Positions 42,531-50,288 of a stretch of DNA of 50,288 bases are shown here, in pieces. The notes below the pieces were generated by a model. It saw only the letters and a program-made list of their open reading frames with translations. It was not told the origin of the DNA and searched no databases. The stretch comes from Nitrospinota bacterium (GTDB taxonomy: Bacteria; Nitrospinota; Nitrospinia; Nitrospinales; VA-1): NCBI GenBank assembly GCA_009873635.1, contig WAHY01000001.1:1-50288 (forward strand), read 5' to 3'. A program made the position numbers and the translations under genes. The number at the start of each line of letters is the position of its first letter. The stretch's first letter is position 1.

Positions 42531-43295
42531 CTAAAACGCAGTCCGGCCATCGAGGCGAGTCATGACTTCCGCTCCGGTATCGGTCACACAAATGGTGTGT
42601 TCGAACTGCGCGGAGAGGTTGCCATCCTGAGTTACAGCAGTCCATTTGTCAGAAAGAATCTTCAACTCCGGCTTACCCATATTAATCATGGGTTCAATGG
42701 TGAACACCATCCCTTTTTTAATCTCCAGACCTTCGCCAAAATTTCCATAATGCAAAATCTGCGGTTCTTCATGAAAATTATTTCCAATACCGTGCCCACA
42801 AAATTCTCTCACCACTGAATAGCCGTGGCCTTCGGCAAATTGCTGGATCGTCGCACCAATGTCTCCCAGGCGTCCACCGGGCTTGACGCACTCAATGCCT
42901 TTCTGAAGCGACTCCTTGCAGACTTCCACCAGCTTTGCCGCTTGTTTGCGGGGTGAACCGACAAAAAAAGTACGGCTGGTATCTCCATGAAATCCCTTAA
43001 AGTAAGTGGTGATATCCAGGTTGATAATATCTCCATTTCTTAATTTTCGACTTGAGGGAATGCCGTGACAAATCTCTTCATTGACGGATGAACAAATACT
43101 TTTAGGAAATCCTCGATAGTTAAGGGGTGAAGGAACCGCCCCGTGAGACACAATATAGTCGTGACAGATTTGATCCAGCCTTTCGGTGGTCACTCCGGGT
43201 TTTACATAAGGCTCTATCATCAGGAGGACTTCTGCTGCAAGCTGGCAGGTTTCCTTCATGGTATTTATTTCTTCATCTGTTTTAAAATGAATCAT
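42531..43295 (-). CDS. map: Type I methionine aminopeptidase
   Basis: Removes the initiator methionine from nascent proteins. About 254 residues from ATG 43295. Metal ligands are visible in NLDITTYFKGFHGDTSRTF (two Asp), EFCGHGIGNNFHEEP (His), MVFTIEPMI (Glu) and FEHTICVTD (Glu). I prefer ATG 43295 over in-frame TTG 43307, which would sit against the AGGAG. The start lies within the last 14 bases of era, so the genes are coupled. Confidence 0.94.
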   Translation of the reverse strand: MIHFKTDEEINTMKETCQLAAEVLLMIEPYVKPGVTTERLDQICHDYIVSHGAVPSPLNYRGFPKSICSSVNEEICHGIPSSRKLRNGDIINLDITTYFKGFHGDTSRTFFVGSPRKQAAKLVEVCKESLQKGIECVKPGGRLGDIGATIQQFAEGHGYSVVREFCGHGIGNNFHEEPQILHYGNFGEGLEIKKGMVFTIEPMINMGKPELKILSDKWTAVTQDGNLSAQFEHTICVTDTGAEVMTRLDGRTAF

Positions 43296-44184
43296 GAGTA
43301 TAACCAAACTCCTTGATAGTCCGCTTCTGGTCTCTCCAGTTTGTCTTGACTTTTATAAATAGATTTAAAAAAACCTTCGCACCCAGACGCTTTTCGATTT
43401 CCTGACGTGCCTGGCGTCCAATGCTTTTTAACATGTTTCCCTTCTCTCCTATTAGGATTTTTTTCTGGGAATCCTTCTCCGCATAAATCGTTGCGTCAAT
43501 CTGGATCACGCCATTTTCCTGTTCATACATGTCTTCGACCACAACCGCTACCGAATGCGGCACCTCAAACCGGGTGAGCTTTAAAATTTTCTCACGAATG
43601 ATCTCACCAAAAAGGAAGGTCTCGGGACAATCGGTCACCATACCTTTCGGAAAGTATTCCGGCCCTTCAGGCAAATAGTTTACTATCAGGCTTTTTAACT
43701 GATCCAGCCCGTCTTCCTTAAGTGCCGATACGGGTATGATCTCCTCAAAGAGCTTCTTTCGACTCATCTCATCGATTAACGATAGAAGCCTGGGTTTGTT
43801 CACCAGATCAATTTTATTAATCACCAGAATCTTTTTAGTCTGCACCTCCCGCATTGTGTTGAGAACAAACTCATCTTCGACACAAAACCCGGAATCCGCG
43901 GAGAGCATAACCAGAATCAAATCCACATCCGAATAAGTGCTGACACTGGCCCGCACCATCATTTCATTCAAAGTCCGGTCGGATTGATGGATCCCCGGTG
44001 TATCTACTAAGATGATCTGGGCACCCGAAAGATGCAAAACTCCAGTGATCTTGTTCCGGGTCGTCTGGGGGCGGTTAGAAGTCACCGCTACCTTTTGAGA
44101 CATCAAGCGGTTCAAAAGTGTAGACTTACCCACATTAGGCCTGCCGACAATGCTGGCGTATCCCGACTTGAAAGAATCTGCCAT
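43282..44184 (-). CDS. era: GTPase Era
   Basis: Ribosome-assembly GTPase that checks the 16S rRNA 3' end. 300 residues: P-loop GRPNVGKST (14-22), DTPGIHQ (G3), NKIDL (G4), SALKEDGLDQL (G5), and a C-terminal KH domain with ILIGEKGNMLKSIGRQARQE. Length and motifs are ordinary. Followed by map with a 14-base overlap. Confidence 0.97.
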   Translation of the reverse strand: MADSFKSGYASIVGRPNVGKSTLLNRLMSQKVAVTSNRPQTTRNKITGVLHLSGAQIILVDTPGIHQSDRTLNEMMVRASVSTYSDVDLILVMLSADSGFCVEDEFVLNTMREVQTKKILVINKIDLVNKPRLLSLIDEMSRKKLFEEIIPVSALKEDGLDQLKSLIVNYLPEGPEYFPKGMVTDCPETFLFGEIIREKILKLTRFEVPHSVAVVVEDMYEQENGVIQIDATIYAEKDSQKKILIGEKGNMLKSIGRQARQEIEKRLGAKVFLNLFIKVKTNWRDQKRTIKEFGYTHDSF

Positions 44185-44291
44185 GGTTATCGGTCGGTCA
44201 GGGAAGGAATGTATATCAATAAAGTTCGCAAAAGTTCCACGCTGTAAGCTAAAATCGGTTCAATAGGGTTTCAAACTTATTTAATAATACC

Positions 44292-45428
44292 ATGTCCAAT
44301 CCAGGAATCTACCTCCACATTCCTTATTGCCTGCATAAATGCGGCTACTGCGATTTCAATTCCCACCCTGAAAACAGGGAAGAGGAAGAAGTTTACGTTT
44401 CAGCACTGATGTCAGAAATCGACCATTACGCTCAGCAACTCGAAGGGAAAACCATCTCCACAGTTTTTGTCGGAGGCGGCACCCCCACCCTTCTTCCCCC
44501 GGAACATCTTGATAAAATTCTCGGCAGCATTAAGACTCATTTCAACCTCAGTCAGGATTGTGAAATCACCATAGAAGCCAACCCGGCAACGATAAAGCAG
44601 GAAAATCTGGCCGAGATCCGTTCTTCAGGGTTCAACCGGATCAGCATCGGGGTGCAGTCTTTCGACACTGACGAATTAAAACTTCTGGAACGTGTGCACA
44701 ATGTCGATGAAATCCACACCACGATAGACCGGGCACGACGGGCTGGATTCAACAACCTCTCTCTCGATTTAATGTTTGGCCTGCCCGATCAGTTGCCGGA
44801 AAAGTGGATGTCAAATCTACACAACGCTCTGGAAAAAAATCCTGACCATATTTCCGCCTACGGTTTGACCATTGAGCCGGCTACCTCTTTCTTCAAATTG
44901 CATGAACGTGGACTTCTCACCCTGCCTTCTGAAGAAACTCAACTGGAAATGTTTCAGTCAACGATTGAAACGTTGCAGTCGGCAGGTTACCAGCAATATG
45001 AAATTTCAAATTACGCGAGAACCGGGTTCGAATGCCGGCATAACCTGAATTATTGGGATAATGGAGAATACCTCGGTCTCGGTGCCGGCGCTTCTTCTTA
45101 TTTAAATGGAGAACGTTTTAAAAACACCGCTTTGCCTTCGCGTTACATACGTTCAGTTCGTGAAGACGGTGCTGCAGTAGAATCTACAGAAACGCTCACC
45201 CCGTTGCACTCCATGGGTGAAACCATTATGCTGGGACTTCGCCGCCTGAAAGGCATCGCCATTGAAGATTTTGAAAACCGTTTCCAGATATCATTTAATA
45301 AAGTATACGGCAAAGTGATCGATCCTCTCCTCAACGAAGGGTTGATCACCATCAACCAAAACCACATGGCCCTGTCGCGCAAAGGACTCTTCCTCGCTGA
45401 TTCGGTCATCTTAAAATTCCTGGCCTGA
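44292..45428 (+). CDS. hemW: HemW-type radical SAM haem chaperone (coproporphyrinogen oxidase-like)
   Basis: A 378-residue radical SAM protein with CLHKCGYCDF (CxxxCxxC [4Fe-4S] site) near residue 12, FVGGGTPTLLP, the SIGVQSFD segment and a C-terminal HemW domain. HemW proteins bind haem and lack the coproporphyrinogen oxidase activity of HemN; the short N-terminus before the cysteine motif fits HemW. Four bases before mazG; probably one operon. Confidence 0.92.
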   Translation: MSNPGIYLHIPYCLHKCGYCDFNSHPENREEEEVYVSALMSEIDHYAQQLEGKTISTVFVGGGTPTLLPPEHLDKILGSIKTHFNLSQDCEITIEANPATIKQENLAEIRSSGFNRISIGVQSFDTDELKLLERVHNVDEIHTTIDRARRAGFNNLSLDLMFGLPDQLPEKWMSNLHNALEKNPDHISAYGLTIEPATSFFKLHERGLLTLPSEETQLEMFQSTIETLQSAGYQQYEISNYARTGFECRHNLNYWDNGEYLGLGAGASSYLNGERFKNTALPSRYIRSVREDGAAVESTETLTPLHSMGETIMLGLRRLKGIAIEDFENRFQISFNKVYGKVIDPLLNEGLITINQNHMALSRKGLFLADSVILKFLA

Positions 45429-45432
45429 CGCA

Positions 45433-46215
45433 ATGACCGATTTCAAAAAACTGACTGAAATAGTCGACACGCTTATGAGCGAAAACGGTTGCCCCTGGGA
45501 CAAAGTCCAGACAAGGGAAAGCCTGAAACCCTATTTAGTGGAAGAAGTCTACGAAACCCTGGAAGCTCTGGATAAAAACAATCCAGAAGAAATCAAGGAC
45601 GAACTGGGAGACCTTCTCTATCAAATCCTGTTCCACGCAAAAATTTCTGAAAACCGTGGCGAGTTCAACATCAACGATGTGGTGCAGTCCATCAGTGAAA
45701 AAATGGTGCGGCGCCACCCGCACGTTTTTAAAGATGGAAATCTGGACACTCCCGATCAGGTCGTTCATCAATGGGAAGAAATCAAAAAACAGGAAAAAAA
45801 CAATTCCCACCGCAAATCGGTGCTGGATGGAATCCCAAAACACCTGCCCGGACTCCTCCGTGCGCAAAAACTACAAAAAAAAGCCGCCAAGCATGGGTTC
45901 GATTGGGACGAAATCACCGCAGTCTTCGACAAACTCGATGAAGAAGTCGCCGAGTTCAAAGAAGCTGTGCTATCAGGAAAATATGCCGACATTGAAGGAG
46001 AACTGGGGGATATTTTGTTCGTGCTGGTCAATATCGCCAAGTTCAAAAAGATCGACGCGGAAGAAGCCCTTCGCACCACCAACAACAAATTCATCCAGCG
46101 CTTTCAGTACATCGAGGAACAAGTCGCGAAAAGCGGCAAAGAACTGAAAGACACTCCCCTGGAAGAACTGGAAAAGTATTGGCAAGAAGCCAAGGAGGGC
46201 AGGCCACCAGTGTAG
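45433..46215 (+). CDS. mazG: Nucleoside triphosphate pyrophosphohydrolase MazG
   Basis: A 260-residue two-domain house-cleaning enzyme that hydrolyses (d)NTPs to monophosphates. Domain 1 shows CPWDKVQTRESLKPYLVEEV with the EExxE metal site and ELGDLLYQILFHA. Domain 2 repeats the fold with FDWDEITAVFDKLDEEVAEF and ELGDILFVLVNIAKF. Length is typical of E. coli-like MazG. It follows hemW directly. Confidence 0.95.
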   Translation: MTDFKKLTEIVDTLMSENGCPWDKVQTRESLKPYLVEEVYETLEALDKNNPEEIKDELGDLLYQILFHAKISENRGEFNINDVVQSISEKMVRRHPHVFKDGNLDTPDQVVHQWEEIKKQEKNNSHRKSVLDGIPKHLPGLLRAQKLQKKAAKHGFDWDEITAVFDKLDEEVAEFKEAVLSGKYADIEGELGDILFVLVNIAKFKKIDAEEALRTTNNKFIQRFQYIEEQVAKSGKELKDTPLEELEKYWQEAKEGRPPV

Positions 46216-46506
46216 CCACTGGGAGCAATGGGGCCAATGGCAATCACTTTCTCAGGCAAACAACAATTCATCTCGGCTTAACGAGTCGTAGCTATCTGCC
46301 TCCCCTGCCAAGGGGCGAACCGCCGAAGACATGAAACTTTTTACCCCGCCCTACCCCTTAACAAACCAATGAATCCTCGCCCCTCTAGGTAGACGTGATA
46401 TTTTTCCTAATCCTTCGTGCCCCTGTGATATATCCAACCATTGTCTTCATGCCCCGCAGGGGTAGGACAGGTAGACCCCTTGATCTAAATGATTCCTCTC
46501 CCTTCA
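46216..46506. other. Intergenic region with several degenerate hairpins
   Basis: No reading frame of interest. Short inverted pieces occur, such as cagtg-tagc-cactg, cccct-gcc-aagggg and gcccc-gca-ggggt, and purine/pyrimidine stretches like cctctcccttcaag. These resemble pieces near 13.17, 15.49 and 48.19 kb, suggesting decayed repeats in which the IS element landed. Confidence 0.45.
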
Positions 46507-47673
46507 AGAGACCTTTGTATAAGTCTAGCATTTAGGGATGAGTTATAATTTCTGGGTTGTTATTTTTCAAGAACCGTTGGAGGGTATGTGATGCAGAAGA
46601 AACTGGGTCAGTTGAGTTTTGCGGATGATTTGGCGGGAGGTGCGGCGAACTTTTTACGTGAAGTGGAGGACGTTTTAGATTGGGATGGAATCGCCATGGA
46701 ACTGGATGGCATTTACAATTCTCCAACGGGTCGTCCTTCTTACCCTCTTCTGGTGTTGTTCAAAGCCCTTTTGTTGCAGCAATGGTATAGCCTTTCCGAT
46801 CCGGGTTTAGAAGAAGCCCTGTCGGATCGTATCAGTTTTCGGCGTTTCGTTGGTTTGAGTTTGTCAGACCCGGTTCCGGATCATTCAACCATCAGCCGGT
46901 TTCGTTCCAGATTGGGCGATCGTTACGAGGAGTTATTGTCAAGACTGAACAGTCAGTTCGAGTCCGATGGACGAATAGTGAAACAGGGGACGTTGATCGA
47001 TGCGTCGTTTGTCGGATCGTCAACGAAGAAGAAAACGGTAGATCCTGAAACCGGACCCGTGTGGAAGCGCAAGGCGGATTCGCGTTTGGGTTACAAGATG
47101 CATGCGTCCGTTGATCAAGGAACGGGCCTGGTTCGTCGTGTGGTCGTGACTCCGGCAAATGTAAACGAAACGGATGTAGCGGACGCATTAGTCATGGGCG
47201 ATGAGCAAGCGGTTTATGCGGATAAGGCGTATGACACGCATGCAAGACGCCGGGGACTCAAGGAGAGAGGCATATTTCCCGGGATCATGCACCGACCCAA
47301 CAAACACCATCCCCTCACGCAAGAACAGATGTTGTTCAATAAAAAGCTGGTTAAACCACGTGCACCCGTGGAGCATGTATTCGGGATACTCAAACTCCAT
47401 TACCGGTTGCGGCGAACGCGATATATTGGATTGGCACGGACGGCAGTTCAGGTCACTTTGGCCTGTATGGCGATGAATATAAAACGAACTCTGGTTCTGG
47501 CAAAAACTTAAGAGAGCATGTGCATAACAAGGAAAAAGCTTGAAAAACGTAGTGAGTCGCAAAGCAAACAGCAATAAAAACCGAAAAGGTTAAAGCAATT
47601 TACCTGGCAAATAGTCTGGTGTTCTGCATTTCAAACATATTTAACTAAAATGACCCCTTACGCAAAGGTCTCT
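46507..47673 (+). mobile_element. IS5-family insertion sequence, apparently complete
   Basis: Terminal inverted repeats are AGAGACCTTTGTATAAG at 46507 and, read inward from 47673, AGAGACCTTTGCGTAAG; 15 of the first 17 bases match, with weaker matches to about 30 bases. They enclose one intact transposase gene in a 1167-bp element. I see no matching target duplication at the outer edges, so the boundaries or the insertion history may be more complex. Confidence 0.8.
46591..47511 (+). CDS. IS5-family transposase
   Basis: A 306-residue DDE transposase from ATG 46591 with SD GGAGGG six bases upstream (an in-frame GTG at 46588 is closer and less likely). The catalytic triad is Asp137 (TLIDASF), Asp211 (YADKAYD) and Glu261 (VEHVFGILK). 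The N-terminal helical domain includes DPVPDHSTISRFRSRL, as in IS5/IS1031-like enzymes. The frame is unbroken, so the element could be active. Confidence 0.93.
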   Translation: MQKKLGQLSFADDLAGGAANFLREVEDVLDWDGIAMELDGIYNSPTGRPSYPLLVLFKALLLQQWYSLSDPGLEEALSDRISFRRFVGLSLSDPVPDHSTISRFRSRLGDRYEELLSRLNSQFESDGRIVKQGTLIDASFVGSSTKKKTVDPETGPVWKRKADSRLGYKMHASVDQGTGLVRRVVVTPANVNETDVADALVMGDEQAVYADKAYDTHARRRGLKERGIFPGIMHRPNKHHPLTQEQMLFNKKLVKPRAPVEHVFGILKLHYRLRRTRYIGLARTAVQVTLACMAMNIKRTLVLAKT

Positions 47674-47724
47674 CCAGGGGAGAGGAAGCAAAAGGTTATT
47701 CACTGGCCCCACGCCGAGTGGAAG

Positions 47725-47988
47725 TTATCTACCTTTTCTTGCTTTTCTTTCGGAACGCATGGAATCCATTTTTTCTTTATATTGTTTCCGGCAGTTTTTC
47801 AGGTCCGCGCGCGACCCGGCAGATTTGACACAGCTTTCAAACTCGTTGAGCAGTCCGCGTTTTTTGTTGATGTGTTCTATGATTTGTCCTTTCCTTTCTT
47901 CAACCTTGTCACTGTTTCCCATATCTTCTGCGTAAGCCACGTTTTGGATCAGAAAAGCCATCACTGCAACGAACAGAAATTTTTTCAT
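47725..47988 (-). CDS. Small exported helical protein
   Basis: An 87-residue protein from ATG 47988 (SD GGGAGAA upstream; a longer in-frame start would remove the signal from the N-terminus). The signal peptide MKKFLFVAVMAFLIQNVAYA is clear. The mature part is charged and helical with two cysteines (FESCVKSA and LKNCRKQY) likely to form a disulfide. No family recognised. A three-stem structured element lies 34-100 bases upstream. Confidence 0.7.
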   Translation of the reverse strand: MKKFLFVAVMAFLIQNVAYAEDMGNSDKVEERKGQIIEHINKKRGLLNEFESCVKSAGSRADLKNCRKQYKEKMDSMRSERKARKGR

Positions 47989-48021
47989 TTTATTTCTCCC
48001 TGAAAAATTTTGAATAAGAAC

Positions 48022-48089
48022 AGAACCTGCCCCAACCATCAGGCTGGGGATGGGCGCTGATTTTAAGCAAAGTTTGCCCGCCAGGTTCT
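48022..48089 (-). promoter_or_regulatory. Three-stem structured leader element
   Basis: Outer stem AGAACCTG/CAGGTTCT (48022-48029 with 48082-48089) encloses two inner stems: CCCCA/TGGGG (48030-48034 with 48045-48049) and GGGC/GCCC (48052-48055 with 48076-48079). This is a three-way-junction layout 34 bases upstream of the exported-protein start on the minus strand. I match it to no known riboswitch; it could equally be a small repeat or a processed RNA. Confidence 0.4.
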
Positions 48090-48187
48090 ATTTTATTTAG
48101 AGGAAAAATGCGTTCTCTATTTTAACGGTAACCTTTTCAGGAATGACCTAGGTGATCTGATGAATTTGTGGCGCGGTAAGGACTAAA

Positions 48188-48216
48188 GTTTCCTCCCCTT
48201 TTGAAGGAGAGGAAAC
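48188..48216 (-). terminator. Probable thiC terminator hairpin
   Basis: On the minus strand GTTTCCTCTCCTT and AAGGGGAGGAAAC pair over 13 bases with one mismatch around a very short loop, followed by TTTAG. It lies about 35 bases after the thiC stop. The trailing T run is short, so strength is uncertain. Confidence 0.5.
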
Positions 48217-48248
48217 CGGTAAGAATACTATTAGAAGTGTTACGCTTG

Positions 48249-50219
<1,971 letters not shown>

Positions 50220-50270
50220 TCAGATGAATGTTTTTTTATATATTTTGAGTCCCAGATATCAGAAATCACG

Positions 50271-50288
50271 GCGACCCCGAAGGCGCCA
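50271..50288 (-). other. GC-rich hairpin at the window edge upstream of thiC
   Basis: The reverse complement GGCGCCTTCGGGGTCGCC can fold with a TTCG tetraloop and a two-base bulge. It may belong to the thiC leader or to an upstream gene's terminator; the window ends here. Confidence 0.35.

Overview
Roughly 50 kb of a moderate- to low-GC chromosome from a diderm (Gram-negative) bacterium. Signs are lipoprotein signals, exported Sel1 and SUMF1-type proteins, a b6-type cytochrome b, a bacterial N-end-rule transferase (bpt) and ordinary Shine-Dalgarno sites. The mix of genes (stand-alone cytochrome b, TIGR04283-type glycosyltransferase, PTPS-III-like protein, AGCS transporter, speA/lysA pair) reminds me of marine Nitrospinota-like lineages. 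That placement is recollection, not proof. There is no rRNA, CRISPR array or prophage; the only mobile element seen is one IS5-type insertion sequence.

Layout. 1-1.3 kb: tRNA-Glu(CTC), a small membrane protein and tRNA-Gln(CTG). 1.3-7.7 kb: housekeeping (rsmD, mnmA, inositol monophosphatase, M48 lipoprotein protease, speA, lysA). 7.8-8.24 kb: remains of a two-component system. 8.25-12.2 kb: a minus-strand run of bpt, a PCYCGC-type protein, a ResA/TlpA thioredoxin, a His-rich anchored protein, a b6/subunit-IV-like cytochrome b, a glutaredoxin-like protein and a pterin dehydratase. 12.4-19.3 kb: glycosyltransferase, LRR protein coupled to a 42-residue membrane protein, alanine dehydrogenase, AGCS transporter, Sel1 protein and a second 42-residue membrane protein. 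19.4-28.1 kb: AT-rich accessory stretch with two pentapeptide-repeat proteins, a heme-oxygenase-like diiron oxidase divergent from an EgtD-type methyltransferase, an exported SUMF1-fold protein, a DUF2059 protein and a PAS histidine kinase. 28.6-35.1 kb: nucleotidyltransferase, CPA2 antiporter, and a thiO-bioA-PTPS operon. 35.2-39.1 kb: three glycosyltransferase-like genes. 39.1-42.3 kb: SYLF lipoprotein and an iron cluster (receiver protein, DUF2325, [2Fe-2S] protein, Fur, bacterioferritin) with Fur-box-like palindromes. 42.5-46.2 kb: map, era, hemW, mazG. 46.5-47.7 kb: IS element. 47.7-50.2 kb: small exported protein and thiC.

How it fits together. thiO and thiC serve thiamine synthesis, bioA serves biotin, and the PTPS-III-like enzyme probably serves folate. 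ald and the AGCS carrier suggest alanine use. The iron cluster looks Fur-controlled, and its bacterioferritin has lost two ferroxidase ligands. The least ordinary parts are (1) the diiron oxidase/EgtD-like/exported SUMF1 neighbourhood, (2) the cytochrome b-PCYCGC-ResA operon without a Rieske gene, (3) the Fur cluster, and (4) several structured non-coding elements: a four-hairpin leader before a gene that appears to start at ATC, a 40-nt hairpin with G-U pairs only on the minus-strand RNA, and a three-stem element upstream of a small exported protein. All functional statements rest on reading motifs by eye; no database search was run.
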